Below, one piece after another: positions 10,043-22,729 of a stretch of 64,000 nucleotides of DNA. The stretch's first letter is position 1, and every line of letters begins with the position of its first letter. The stretch is from positions 4,966 to 68,965 of the forward strand of contig MU130494.1 in assembly GCA_015039465.1 (NCBI GenBank). Direction: 5' to 3'. The position numbers and the translations under genes were made by a program. The notes beneath the pieces were generated by a model, which saw nothing but the letters and a program-made list of their open reading frames with translations, did no database searches and was not told the DNA's origin. The DNA comes from Phlegmacium glaucopus (Eukaryota > Basidiomycota > Agaricomycetes > Agaricales > Cortinariaceae).

Positions 10043-10297
10043 GCCACTTACCACCGAAGTATACTCCAGCCAATGACTTCAGCGTCTGGTTCTGAAAACT
10101 TGACTTGCCTTTGATCATCGCCGAGGTCATCTAAAAGCCAGATGAAGAGGACCGTTACCGTATGCTCTTGCAAGCCATTTGCCCTGGCCCGTCTTGTCTT
10201 ATGTATCCTACGTCTTCAGATTTACACTGCTGAAATCCATGCATTTTTGGTGGTTACCAAGCATTAGTAGAGCGCGCAGCAGCTGTGCATTTCGAAC

Positions 10298-10965
10298 AGC
10301 GGACAATAACAAACGTTCTTCACGTCAATTCTCTTCTCTTCCACTGCCACCGCCTGGTGGAGCCTCCAGAATTGGTCAATCCATGGATTAACCCTCTTCA
10401 AGAAGGATCGATCCAGGCGCCCAGCCATCCCTGCCGGCCTTCACACTTATCTGAATGCGATGACGCTTTACTAGCATACATGACGACAACAGATGGAGAT
10501 TCGGTAATTGAAGAATCGCCGCCTAATACTGCGCCTCCTTTTTCAGTGCCACCTGCCACTTCTACGACGATGACAACTACTTTGTCGACCCCAACAACGA
10601 ATGACAAAGACCGAAGCTTAGGTCGACATCTGAGGTTTGGGATTATAGAGGACGTTGACGAGGACGTTGAAAATCCTGTTTCACTGGAGAATGAGTAGGC
10701 GGCAAATACCCATGCCGTTGGTACGTTCTCCGAGTCCTCTTACGGAAGGTCGACATACAACTGCTCCTCCAGATAAAGGTATCCTTGACCCCATTGTTAT
10801 TACTATGGCTGATGAATGTGTTCTGCTTCGATTTAGATGCTGGGGATACTCTCGGAAATGGTGAAACAAATACAACAGAGAACGAGAGTGATCCCTCTCA
10901 TGCTATGCTAAAGTGGCCTGCCCCTGTCTTATCAAGCCACACGCGATGGCGCTGCTACATCAGGT
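10298..10965 (+). pseudogene. PIL1-family C-terminal relic (block A)
   Basis: This encodes the C-terminal tail seen in PIL1-domain proteins: SSLPLPPPGG, SHLSECDDALLAYM, then RHLRFGIIEDVDEDVENP, a version of the family's KHVRFG-VSDVEEE motif. A frameshift near 10365 separates the proline-rich part from the rest, and a TAG at about 10696 ends the frame. An intron 10779-10836 (GTATCC...TTTAG) is followed by DAGDTLGNGET. The N-terminal BAR-like region is absent, so an internal deletion appears to have joined upstream flank to the C-terminus. The same relic occurs in block B and, less complete, at 8402-8662. Confidence 0.65.
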
Positions 10966-11234
10966 AAATAACCTATCTGTTAACATGGGGCTCGCTATTT
11001 TTAAAGATGTTATTATTATCAGATATTCAGAACAATGCCAAACCCTGTACGTCCGCTGTGACTTCCCTTCTTTCTTATTTTGAACTCCATATTCCACAAC
11101 CATTGTCCGGAGGCAAGATAGTAAGGATGAGAGGGAAGTCACAGGTCTGTTGTATATAATTTCTGGTCTTCTTTACATCCTTGCTAATCGGCGCTTCCTT
11201 CCCTAGGCTTTTACAGGTACAAAGTCCACAACTT

Positions 11235-11825
11235 CGCCCTCTCACTTGAACTACTGGAACGAGCATGTTACGGTACAGTGTGTTGCGCTACTCTAATATC
11301 CAGATTGGGTCCGGGTGTTTCGAGCAGATCTTCGTCCTGGAGAGCGCGCTTACAGCTGCTGGTACTGAATATGTTAAACCTTGTGAATATACATTGTGCG
11401 TTTCACCTTTGATCTTTTTTCTCGCTCTTGTTTTGGTTGTTAATCTACTTTTTTCTAGCGACGACAAATCTCCTTATGACTTTGTTGATTTGAGTGAAGC
11501 TTTGGAAACTGTCGGAACTAGCGTGTACACTGGAGCCATCCAGTGGTATATCTGACGATGTAGGTGTTCCCTATTCTTCCTTTATGGTGTGCTGACCATA
11601 TCAAGGAAGGTCTTACAGCACCGCTGCCGCCTCTATCCTTACAACAGACGCGTCACGCTTCGTGGATTAACTCGGCAATACAAACAGAACCTTGGAACAC
11701 CGCACTCGAGGTATGTTGATTTCTGTTCACATTGGTTGATCGTCTATATAACCTATTACAGGCTCCTCTTTTTGATTATTGAAGAATTAAATCGCGTCTT
11801 GATCTCCATCGCATAACGAAACACC
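11235..11825 (+). pseudogene. Ferritin-like (Rds1-like) gene, decayed block A copy
   Basis: Pieces match the fungal ferritin-like/Rds1 stress-response family. LNYWNEH is at 11248. EYVKPCEYT follows, then an intron 11396-11458 completing a Phe codon. Next come DDKSPYDFVDLSEALETVG and a frameshifted stretch that in the correct frame corresponds to the HASWINSA region. A further intron, GTATGT...TTACAG, begins near 11710. The region encoding the first helices is scrambled after LNYWNEH, and the C-terminal domain present in block B is missing. Members are thought to bind metal through E and ExxH residues of a four-helix bundle and are often stress-induced. This copy cannot make that fold. Confidence 0.65.
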
Positions 11826-12811
11826 TCAATATGCATCTAAAATACGCTTAATACTATAAACTCTTCTTCGGGGCACAGCATCTATATTCTCTCTACTACC
11901 GCGGGCAACAAACATACCTAAACACTATGGCACAGCAGCTGCTCACAGGGCTCATACCCCATCCAATTTCACCACCCTTGTTTCATCGACCCCAGCAACT
12001 TCCAAATACAGTTACGCACCACCCCCACCAAAAAAACAGACCAAAAAACGACCGAATGACGAAAACCCAGATACGCCGGCCCCTAAAAGACCTCGGAAAA
12101 CTGCTGGCTCCATCGGACACTTCAGATTAGATGGATAACACCTCTACGATAAGAGAAAAGAGGCTTTAATTAGAAGACGCGTTGGGCGTAGGGCGACTAC
12201 TAGCAACTAGCTCATAATGGCTATGTTTGAAACCCCGATGCATAAGGAGATGGCTGTCAACCCTCGGAAAGTCACGAAGTCTGGTCGTTACCACCGCTTC
12301 AGTGAGTGTATTCCTTACATCCATCCATTGCGAGCTAACTCATTGCTTTGGAGTTCGGCTTACTCGGTGAACGCGGGACCGTTGATGGATGTCGGCCTTC
12401 CCGTCCACTCAAAGAGGCCATGTGGGTAACAGTTAGGATGCCATCGAGGCTATCGAAATTGCTGCTTGTGGCGCTGTTAGGAAGACAGCTGATATTATGC
12501 TGTCTTGGTTCTTTTATCCAATTGACCGTTCGTTGATCATTTTTGCCTTTTTCACGAAGTGTTTATTGAGGAACTTACTGGCCTCGTGGATTGAGCACCG
12601 TTGCTTCTTCGTTGGGCCTTGGGTTGGATCAATCGTCAGTCGCAGACCACAATTGTATTTCAGGATGCTCTGTACAGTACATTATTGTCGCTGGTTCTGA
12701 AGGTCGTTATCATAACTTGTAAATACCAGCATCAAATATCTATCTATATTTAGGACTACATTGTGGGAAAGCAAACTCGTACAGCCTTCATTGCTCTTGA
12801 CTATCATCATC
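11826..12811 (+). other. Intergenic leader of NLR gene A
   Basis: At about 11930-12127 a frame reading KKQTKKRPNDENPDTPAPKR and ending in HFRLDG is basic and proline-rich. It may be a short gene or relic, but I cannot identify it. From 12217 the sequence is duplicated upstream of the block B NLR (from about 28890), so this is the shared promoter-side region. No TATA box is clear. The short frames at 12217-12700 shift relative to block B and are not supported as genes. Confidence 0.4.
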
Positions 12812-15800
12812 ATGTCGAGCAAGAAACCATCTAGGAGAGACCCCATAGACAAAGCTGCTCTATCTGTCAAGGGGAAGTTAGCTTCTCTTTTTAATCGGTC
12901 GCGCCCGTCCAAAACACTGTCGATCGACGTGGGTTCAAGCTCTGATAATCGCATGCCAGCGATAGATGCAGCAGGAACTAGGTGAGTAACTGAATCATGT
13001 CGTCGGCAATTATTACTTAACGTCCTCATACTTTCAAGTAATTTACCACTCAATATGGTCCCTGTGGTCGGCGCCGACTACGCCCCTGGCACAGTGGTTG
13101 CGAGGACGGAAGCAGTGTCCCCGCCCATTTACGTCCCCGCTTCAGCGTCGATGGCTGTTGTGCGCAGGCCACCCGGTTCTTTTAGAAGCTCAGCACCAGA
13201 AACTCCACCCACGGTCAGCGTCCATGTTTGTGCTCACGACCGTCGTCCACTAATCAATGCTCATTTAGGGCACAACTCCGAACACCCATAGTCCAATGAC
13301 TGTCTTCCAAGGTGCTCACGATGTGACCCTGCATCATTCGACAATTATCATGGCCAATACTGTAAGCATCATTCCATTTGCATAAAACCAATCTATGTAC
13401 CGACAGTTCTATCATCGTGTAGATCAACTTCCACGCATCGTCCAATCCTGATGAAAACGAACAATCTAGGTCTCGAATCATAGTGAGGGTGTTTAGTCTT
13501 CGGACTCGGACAATCATTGCTAAAACCTAGTTTATAGGCACTACGTGATAACCTCTTACCTCGCGCTCAGTTTGCAGAGTTCAACGCTGCATCTCCCACC
13601 CCACGCAACGGATGTACGAAGAACACTCGCAAGGCAATCCTTGATACATTGCGAGTGTGGGCAAGTGATAATACGGCCACAAAGGTATACTGGCTCAACG
13701 GGATGGCTGGAACTGGTAAAACAACAATTGCTTACTCATTCAGTCAAATCCTTGATGAAACGGAATCCCTTGGTGGTACCTTTTTTGCTTCTCATCTCCG
13801 GATTGATACCAGTGATGTCCGTTGTATCATCCCCACCATCTCCTTTCAGTTGGCCAAGTATCATCCCCCTTTGTCCCAACTTATCTTGGCTGTAGTAGAA
13901 GCTGATCCTGACTGCCCATCTTGGAGGATTTCCAAACAATTCCTTAACTTCATTGTTAGACCACTCACTGCTGTATACAGGGATACTGGAGAAGGAGCAA
14001 TTGTACCAGTTATTGTTCTTGATGCTCTGGATGAGTGCTCTGACCAGTCCCTTGTGGCTGAGTTACTTTCTGTGATATTGAAGCACAGTAAATCTCTTCC
14101 AGTAAAGTTCTTCATCACTAGTCGCCCAGAAATAGTGGTGATGGAGACTTTTGATGATTCTTTGAATCATTCCAATTTCATCCTCCATGAGGTTGAAAAG
14201 GAGATTGTCCAAGCTGATATTGAGCTTTATATCAAAGCTTGCTTGCTTGTTGGGAGAAATAAGTACAATAGGCATAATTGGCCACCCCAGGCTGAAGTTG
14301 AAAGCCTTGTTAAGATGTCTGGTACTTTATTCATTTATGCAGCAACTGTCTGCAGATATATTGCTCAGAGAGGTAGCCTTAGCATGCCTAGGCGTCTTTC
14401 AGATGTGGTCAATTGTGGATTGGAAACCACATCTGGTGTAACCCAACCACTACATGTTCTTTATGAAAGAATTTTGGATGCTGCCTATGACTCTGCAAAT
14501 ATTGGGGAGGCATGGAATATAGACACAGTTCTGACAGCTGTTGTATATGTCTATAATCCTCTTTCTATGACTGCCATCAGTGTTTTGATGAAAATACCCA
14601 TGGAACAAGTTGATGCAGCTCTTTCTTGCCTTCATTCATTGATACATGTTCCATCATATCAACACTGTGCTACACAGATCTCAGTACTCCATGCTTCCTT
14701 CTATGATTTCATCAGTAATTGCAGTTTTTCCTTAAAGCATTGTCTTGACCCTTGTGCTTCACATAACCATTTAGCACTTCAGTGTCTATCCCTGATGGAG
14801 AAAGAATGGTCAGAGAAAGAAAGAGTATCTTACTTGGCAGAGAGGAAATGTGAAGAAATTTCTGAAGCTCTTGCATATGCATGTGGTAGCTGGGCCATTC
14901 ATTTTACCTATGGAAACAACAACAATGAATGTGTTGAATTGAAGAATTTCTTTCAAAGACATCTTCTGCGATGGATGGATTGTTTGAGTATTTTAGGAAA
15001 ATTGGACACTGCATTGGATTCATTGCAAAAACTTGAAAATTGGGCAAATGTAAGTCATCTTGTTGCTGCAGATGGATTGCACTTACAATAGAAAGTAGAC
15101 CCAAAAGAACCCAGTAGCAACTGTGATTGATGCAAAATTGTTTTTGAAAGAAAGTTTTGGTTTCATTAAAATTACCAGTCTTGAAGGGTGTCCTTCAGCC
15201 CTAGCTTGGCTGCCTGAAAATTCTCACATCTGGAGAACATATGGAAGTAGGATTGACTGTCCATGGAAGCTGTGTATGGGGAGGAGGAAAGCATGGAGCA
15301 AGTCTGAAACAGTTCTAAGACATTCTGCTGTTGTCAACTCTGCCATCTTCTCTCCTGATGGTATGCATATTGTCTCTGCATCTTCAGGCCATACTGGATG
15401 GATCTGGAATGCAGCCACAGGAGAGTGTGAGGCAGAGCTGACAGGACATTCAAATATGGTCAACTCTGCTGCCTTCTCTCCTGATGGTAAGCATATTGTG
15501 TCTGCATCTGATGATCACACTGCAAGGATTTGGAATACAGCCACAGGAGAGTGTGAGGCAGAGCTCAAAGGACATTCAGATCAGGTCAAATCTGCTATCT
15601 TCTCCTCTGATAATATGCATATTTTGTCTGCATCTTCAGATCACACTGCACGTATCTGGAATTCAGCCACAGGCGAGTGTGAGGCAGAGCTCAAAGGACA
15701 CTCAAATCAGGTCAACTCTGCTGTTTTCTCTCCTGATGGTATGTATATTGTGTCTGCATCTCATGATCACACTTCACAGATCTGGAATACAGCTACAGGA

Positions 15801-17288
15801 GAGTGTGGGGCAGAGCTCAAAGGTCATTTAGATCAGGTCAAATCTGCTGTCTTCTCCCCAGACAGTACACATATTGTGTCTGCATCTTCAGATCACACTG
15901 CACGTATTTGGAATGCAGCCACAGGAGAGTGTGTGGCAGAGCTCAAAGGACATTCTAATCAGGTCAACTCTGCTGTCTTCTCTCCTGATGGAATGCATAT
16001 TGTGTCTGCATCTGATGATAACACTGCACGGATCTGGAATACAGCCACAGGAGAGTGTGCAGCAGAGCTCAAAGGACATTCAAATTGGGTCAAATCTGCT
16101 GTCTTCTCTCCTGATGGTATGCATATTGTGTCTGCATCTTGGGATCACACTGCACAGATCTGGAATACAGTACAGGAGAGTGTGAAGCACAGCTTAGAGG
16201 ACATTCATCCTCCGTCAAATCTGCTGTCTTCTCTCCTGATGGTATGCATATTGTGTCTGCATCTGCAGATCGCACAGCACAGGTCTGGAATATAGCCACA
16301 GGAGAGTGTGAGACAGAGCTCAAAGGACATTCAAATCGTGTTAGATCTGCTGTATTCTCTCCTGATGGTATGCATATTGTGTCTGCATCTTTAGATCACA
16401 CTGCACGGATTTGGAATACAGCCACAGGAGAGTGTGAGGCAGAGCTCAAAGGCCATTCAAACTGGGTCAACTCTGCTGTATTTTCTCCTGATGGTATGCA
16501 CATTGTCTCTGCATCTTCAGATCACACTGTACGGATCTGGAATATAGCCACAGCTGAGTGTGAGGCAGAGTTAAAAGGACATTCAAATCGAGTCAAATCT
16601 GCTGTCTTCTCTCCTGATAGTATGCATATTGTCTCTGCATCTCATGATCACACTGCACGGATTTGGAATACAGCCACAGGAGAGTGTGTGGCAGAGCTCA
16701 AAGGACATTCAGATTGGGTCAAATCTGCTGTCTTCTCTTCTGATGGTATGCACATTGTGTCTGTATCTTCAGATCACACTGCACGTATCTGGAATACAGC
16801 TACAGGAGAGTGTGAGGTAGAGCTGAAAGGACATTCTAATCGGGTCAAATCTGCTGTTTTCTCTCCTGATGGTATGCATGTTGTCTCTGTATGTGATGAT
16901 TGCACTACATGGATGTGGAATACAGCCACAGGAGAGTGTGAAGCAGGGCCTGAAGGACATACTTCTGTTCAACCTCAATTATCTGTTGTCTCATCAATTC
17001 CTGATGGTATTTTTTTCCACACTGATTTTAATGGCTACATCAGTGTCTCTCTTGAACCATCTTCCCTTTACATATGTAATGACAAAATACTCCACACTAT
17101 AAACCCTCATAAAATCTGGGTTCCACCTCCTTTCCGTAACCCAACATCCATCAGCTATCACAAATCCAAAATATGCCTTGGGTATAGATTAGGAGAGGTT
17201 TTACTTTTAGAAGTATGTATGGTCCTTATATTTCATAATGTTACTTCATTGCTCACTTGTTTTCTCTCAAATATAGTTGCAATGTTAA
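12812..17288 (+). pseudogene. NACHT-WD40 NLR (STAND) gene A, one frameshift
   Basis: Seven exons: 12812-12981, 13039-13225, 13269-13361, 13423-13482, 13538-15049, 15099-17212, 17277-17288. Order: a disordered N-terminal segment; a short FQGAHDVTLHHST motif; NACHT with Walker A GMAGTGKTT, Walker B VIVLDALDEC and sensor FFITSRPE; then 13 WD40 repeats. One base is missing near 16170 (ACAGTACAGG where other repeats have ACAGCCACAGG) at the end of repeat 7. The frame then ends at 16295, giving about 1,072 aa; the remaining six repeats are open in the +1 frame. The exon 2 acceptor is shifted relative to copy B because the homologous AG is mutated to AA. Fungal NLRs of this build act in non-self or heterokaryon recognition. 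Confidence 0.85.
15309..16958 (+). repeat. Tandem WD40-coding repeats, 13 x about 126 bp
   Basis: Each unit encodes about 42 aa around SAVFSPDGMHIVSAS and IWNTATGECEAEL. Units are highly alike at nucleotide level. They differ mainly after the GHS box and at the residue(s) before DHT, as in fungal NLR repeats that undergo concerted evolution. Confidence 0.9.
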
Positions 17289-17808
17289 CATATTACATGT
17301 TACACACTTTCTTTTCTTTGGTCATTTTTTTAGCATCATGCTTCATGCATGACATATACTATGTCTTTTCCTTTCAATTCTCATTTCTCTGAAATAACTA
17401 TGCCTTTACATGTCTTCAAAACAGTTTACCTACATGTATTCCAAGTACAACTTTACATGTATTTCACATATGATTCTACATGCCTTTTACTCTCCTTTTC
17501 TATATCCTTTTTCATTATTTAAGTCATGGTTCAAAACCAATTGCAAGCTGGCTGCTTGCCTTTCTTTGGAGATCCAGTGTTTACTGTGCATTTGTTCTGA
17601 AGTACCTAGTAACATTCTTTGAACTTGAAGTAAAGTTAGAATTTCAGGAATAGGCAGATGAAATAATAATGCACAATTGTTTCTGCAGACTTTAGAACCT
17701 CATCTTGTAGTTCCTTATCCCAGTTTGTCTTAAAATAATCCATTTTTGAGTTGGGGTCAAGCACTTTAGAAGATTGAGAAGTCAGTCATGTAATCAGATT
17801 ATCAGAGG
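17289..17808. other. AT-rich spacer, no gene
   Basis: Downstream flank of NLR gene A. Only short AT-rich frames are present. The sequence diverges from the block B flank within about 100 nt after the stop. Confidence 0.5.
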
Positions 17809-19254
17809 TCACTGCAACATACACATAACAAATGTATATGCATGTGACATAGTGGTCTTGTTGTAATACTCATTTATTTTCTCCACACCTGCAGTCAAAC
17901 CATCTACAAAAGGTGCATACTTGCTTTGTGTAATGTGGCTGCTCCAGGCCTTGTGGATCTTCTCAAGGGCAGGTATGGCAGTGTGAAGGCTTGGGGTGCT
18001 GTCATGTGAGAAGGTTTGTTGGTATTTGTTGGCATGCTTCAAAGAGTATACTTGAGTAGGTAAATAATATATATGTGGTAAGAATTATGCACCTTGAGAA
18101 CATCAATAGGATTCTCAAGGGTTGTCCACTCATCATCTGTCAACTTCAACATATCAATCTTCATCTGCTTGCTATGATTGGACTCATCTTGGCCCATCTC
18201 ATATACAAAATTATTGATAAACTATAGGATAGTATTAATAAATGAAAATACAATTGAGATACCACATACCAGCTTTAGACTCTGGCAGTGCTGTAGCATC
18301 ACAAGGGTAGATGACCAGCACACCTTCATGTTGAGAAGCAGAGTCTTCTGGTCTGCTTCTCATTGCCTTTGCATGGCCTTGAACTTTTGTTTCCATTTAG
18401 CAGATGATCACACCTGTAGTAGACATAAGTGATATTCAAGAAACAGAGCAAATACCAAAAGCTCACCTTAATGGTGATGGCCCATACAAGCCCTACAAAA
18501 TCATGATGAGGGGCTCTCTAGTGCCTCAGTTGATGGTTCAGATGCAATGATATGTTCGTCAGGCTGTTCTGGATTGAAAAGCTTTGTCTTTGAGTAGCCA
18601 GCAATGACAGCCTGTGTTGTGAGATTGATGATGTGGGCCAGGCACCTAAAAACAACAAAGGATGAGTGTTCATAAATAAATGTATGAAACACTTACCTTA
18701 TGTGATAATGCACTGCATCCCACATCATGTTGTTCATCTTGAATCATGCAGGTGATTGTAAGGGCAACCTACACAGATAAGAGGAGATGGGAACTCTAAG
18801 GAGAGTGGGAGTCTATAAAGACTGAGTAAGCTATGAGCCAGTTATAGTAGGGGGAATCCAGTAATAATGAGATAAGAAGTGTAATTACTGACTATTACTC
18901 GAGATAAGGTAGTAGCCAAACAGTGACAAATAAGTATGTAAGCTAGTTGAAATGGAAATGAAATATAAATAATAAATGGGGTATATACCTAGGAGGGTGT
19001 CCCCTTACAGTGATGTATTGAGAAGAGTGGCAAAATGGTCTAGCATAGTGATATTATTTGATGCATTGTCGCATGTAATCCAACCAACCTAGTAGGGCAA
19101 TCAGAATTAGTAAGATAATAAATTGATGATTAGACCACTTACATTATGCTCAATCCCAATCCATCTAACTATCCAGAACAGCACTCAGCCCAGATGAACA
19201 CTATCATGAGCAGTGTTTATCTGTGTTGAGAGGACCCACAAGACATCTAGGGAT

Positions 19255-19400
19255 GTAAACACACCAATTTTGCAGTTTCAAAACCTCACACTATACTCGC
19301 AGATACTCACAGATACTTGCAGATCTTGCAGGTCATCACAGATCATTGCAGATACTCACAGATCATTGCAGATACTTACAGTCATCAACAACATTCACAT
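19255..19400. repeat. Imperfect CAGATACTCA tandem repeat
   Basis: Variants of CAGATACTCACAGAT and CAGATCATTG repeat about seven times. The stretch follows TAGGGATGTAAACACACC, which resembles a hAT-type terminus, so it may be subterminal repeat of a nonautonomous element. Confidence 0.6.
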
Positions 19401-19716
19401 TATCATTTGCAGTTGCCAGCAGTTCTCACAATCTTTAAACACAACTCTAACAAAGGGTCACTCAGGTGACTTTATTACTCATCACCTTTATTTTTATCTT
19501 GTCTCCTTTTATTTGGCTCTTATCTCCTATTTTTCATTACCAAACTACTGGGCCAATGTGACTCCGCTTTAGCCTGCATTTTACATTTTTGTTTCACCTT
19601 TCTGCACTTAGCTATTTGCTAGTTACTATATGATTATTAGCAGTAGAAAGTAGGGTACAGAACAAAGGCAATGGATGAAATTACCACAGTTTTGATCCCA
19701 CCTTTGGTGTACTTTA

Positions 19717-20170
19717 CAGTCCCCCACATTGTCTGGCCGGACTCTGCAGGACTGCCAAAAGTCTGGCGGACTCCAGTAAAATTCCGGTAAAAGTCCGGTG
19801 AGAGTCCAGTGAGAGTCCAGTGAGAGTCTGGTGAAAGTAGAAAAATGCCTGGACTGTATGTCTGGTCACAGTCTGGCGGACTTCCACCGGACATCTGCCG
19901 GACTTTTGATGGAATTTAGGGTTATATTTAGATTTAGAGGTTTGGCTTAGGGTTATATTTAGATTTAGGGCTTAGGCTTAGGGCTTAGGATTAATATTTA
20001 GGGATGGGGATATTTTCTGTCCACGCAGTAGCGCATTCTTGAGTTAGAAGGGGATACAGGCATGTTTTGTACTTCCACTGAACTTCCGCCGGACTCTGAC
20101 TGGACTTTTCTGGAGTCCGCCTGACTCCGGTCAGTCCGGCAGAATTCCGGCCGGACAACATGGGGGAGTG
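19717..20170. mobile_element. Foldback MITE, TA-flanked (CAGTCCCCCA ends)
   Basis: The ends are CAGTCCCCCACATTGTC and, inverted, CACTCCCCCATGTTGTC, with TA on each side (19715-19716 and 20171-20172). The arms are rich in repeated AGTCCGGTGAG-type units, and the middle holds TTTAGGGTTATATTTAGAT repeats. TA duplication and CAGT ends suit a Tc1/mariner-pogo relative. There is no coding capacity. A longer-range relative lies at 50946-51493, and the middle part resembles 25440-25570. Confidence 0.7.
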
Positions 20171-21399
20171 TAAAGTCCTCCACCTTTGGCACATTGTACT
20201 AAGTTACTCTTGCACTTTGTAAAATCATCCCACAAACTTTGCTTTTCCTGCACATTACTCTCACACTTTAATACAAACCTTTGCACCTCACAAAAGCCCT
20301 CTACCACCTATCAAAGAGAACTACATTAATCCCACAAACTACATAACTACTTGCGGTCTGTCCTCACTGCAGGTACATCAGCATAAATCCAAAAAGAGCA
20401 CTACAACTCTCCCAATTCCCAGGTGATATCTCCTCATTCCAATGGCTGGTAATGGAAAAATAGGCATCTTGATTGCATGCTTGCCATGTGTCACATGTGA
20501 GTGATATAAGACCAGTGTGTTTAGTCTATGTTCAAGTCTATCAGTTGGAAATTGGGCAGTAATAATGAAATACACATATATTTATGACCTCTCACAGATT
20601 CATGAGATTCTTCTTGAAAAGCTTGATGATGTAGGCCCAAGTTGCCTTCCTGTTTGGTATAATGATGCCTTTTGTTGCTCAAGCAGCAATTGTCAATAAT
20701 ATTCTTGAAGGTGGGGTGCTCAAGAGCCTGGATAGGCTGTATACATCATTAGATTATTGATATAGGACAAAAATCTAATTTTTATTACATACCTGGTGAG
20801 TTTCAATCAACCATTAAACAGTGGTGTCACGGAAGATAGCATCAGAGTATGGGAGAATGTGCTTGGTTGGCTCTACCTTGGAAAAATGAGGGCCAAGGCT
20901 TTGCTGTTTATAAAGTGTGGCTGCAATGTCATCCTTCTTGAGCTGAACAGCTTTCAGGAGCTTTGATTTGAAGTTATGCTTCGTGCACCATTTATTGTAG
21001 GTGATCTATACAATGTAACAAGATGAGTATTTAGCTAAGGTTAATAGTAATGCTAAACATACCACATGAAGAGATTCAATGTGGTGCCGCATCATTGTGA
21101 CCTCACATACAATGAGCTTGGTGATACCATGTTTTCTATGTATAATATAAGTAAAATTTCAAAGAGATATATGAAAAGGTACTCACTGACAGAACTTGCA
21201 CTGTCATTTATGCTGGCCACCTTGTGCTTTCTCTGCTGGGTTGAAGAACTCATTGATATCACAAGATTGACCCTTCAAAGGTATTTTTGGTTGCTTGTGT
21301 GGAATCTGAGGCTGTATCTGCTGGTGATGGGGCTGATGGGACTCTGATTCCTTTCAAAGGGCCAGCTATCTTATTTTGTTAGATTTGAGCTTATCTATG

Positions 21400-22257
21400 T
21401 AGTGTTTGAAGGTCTGGTTACTGTCAGGGGACACTCATTGTGTCCGCCTCTACGTTTGCTTAGTATGTCTTACCTTCACTTACTCTATGATTGTGCCCCG
21501 TACCGCATCCCCTATCCTGCTCCTTGTGTGCTCCCTTCTATCGTTGTAGTAGTTGTCCCTTCGCCAATGACATCGTAACAGATGTCAGTTTATATTTAGG
21601 TTATCTTACCTTGTCCTACCTTCTATTACGTCCTAGCCGTATATAGTCAAATTGGCTCCCACGCCTGTAGTATATAGACAAAAGGTGGTTATCTTTGATA
21701 ACCACCTTTGTATTCAACTTGGTTCCCGGGTTCTAACGTCCCCTAACAGTTACAAGACCAGAAAAAGACTGGAAAAAGACCAGTCTCAATTAGCTGGTAT
21801 TTTTTGGTTTTAGCCAGTCTAAACCAACAAAAGGATAGCCCTAATCTACTCCTTTCCAACAAGCCCAAGATCAAAAAAACCCAATAAAAACTGGCTGAGA
21901 AATAAATAGATCTGTAAAATAGTCTAAAATATTTGCTAAAATAAGACATTTTACTAATATTACTGTAGAAAATCCAACTCTTAACAGAATTTAACATTCT
22001 TGTGCTAGTTCAGAAGCTACTATTTAACTTAACAACTGTTTTTGATACATAAATATATATTTGTGAGCAGAAGACCGGTTGCAGACTGGTTAAGACCAGT
22101 TAAGACCAGGACCAGGACTGGAAAAAACCAATGTAAACCAGTCTTAAGTGGTCCAGTCTGGTCTTTTGAAATCCTAGGACCGAGGTGGACTGGTTACAGT
22201 CTCATTTAAATGCCCTGAGGGTCAAAAAACCGGACCGGACCAGACTTTTAAATACTA
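21400..22257. mobile_element. hAT-type MITE split by a solo LTR
   Basis: The ends are TAGTGTTTGAAGGTCTGG and, inverted, TAGTATTTAAAAGTCTGG, flanked by a perfect 8-bp duplication TATCTATG (21392-21399 and 22258-22265). Without the LTR it is about 526 bp and is full of GACCAGT/ACTGGTC motifs. The element at 58144 has closely similar ends and similar size, so the two form one family. Confidence 0.85.
21422..21748 (+). mobile_element. Solo LTR, family Y
   Basis: A 327-bp sequence running TGTCAGGGGACACTC ... GTCCCCTAACA with a perfect 5-bp duplication GTTAC (21417-21421 and 21749-21753). It is inserted in the MITE above. An inverted relative is at 43646-43959. Confidence 0.88.
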
Positions 22258-22729
22258 TATCTATGTATAAACAGACTTACCCTCTAAATCAGAAGCAGTA
22301 GTTGCACCAGTGTGATTTGTCTTGATGTCATTGTCATCTGTGACAGAGAGCCTGGGGTATTTTTGTTTGGTAGCAGTGGTTCTGGAGGTGATGATAGTGG
22401 CAGGAGCTGTGGGACTTACAGTCATTGACACTGAGCCAACATTTGTTGTTTGATTGACAGTGTGGCTAGCAGCATTGTCCCACGCTTTCTGGTGAGAAGC
22501 TATCTCAAGTTCACCAATATTGTCAGCATCCCTGACTCTTGTTGATGGCTTGGGTTGCCACTTGCTGGCCTTCTCAACAGTAGGATTTGACATCAAAGCA
22601 AAAGTAGAAATTACATACCGACAGTCTGCAACCTTTTTTTTTTTTCAACTGACTAGTTCCTCAAGAATTTCAAATTCTGAAAGCATGATATTAGGCCAGA
22701 AGGAAGGCTGGCAGCTCCAGCTTTTAAAG

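Larger units (their letters stand above)
17809..22596 (-). pseudogene. hAT-type transposase with BED finger, decayed
   Basis: Read on the minus strand, an N-terminal Ser/Thr-rich segment (22596-22261, with SVTDDNDIKTN) is followed by a BED-like finger (QCKFC ... HHIESLH, 21215-21070). Next come a DNA-binding region with FKSKLLKAVQLKKDD and VEPTKHILPYSDAIF (about 20990-20830), the LAHIINLTTQAVI block (18650-18600) and the C-terminal LHTAIPALEKIHKAWSSH and KINEYYNKTT (17990-17860). This is the order seen in fungal Ac-like hAT transposases, which cut and paste DNA. Stops and frameshifts are frequent, and a MITE, a solo LTR and a foldback element are inserted. It is dead. The hAT-type MITEs in this window may have been mobilised by relatives. 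Confidence 0.75.

Noticed and set aside
15484..16323. Several 60-115 aa frames inside the WD40 arrays on both strands (also 32188-34960)
   Set aside because: Out-of-frame shadows of a repeated coding unit; they repeat with the same 126-bp period and have no independent features.
19915..20010. TTAGGG-like runs suggesting an internal telomere (also 25490-25540)
   Set aside because: Units are irregular (TTAGGGTTATATTTAGAT, TTAGGC) and lie within foldback-element interiors.
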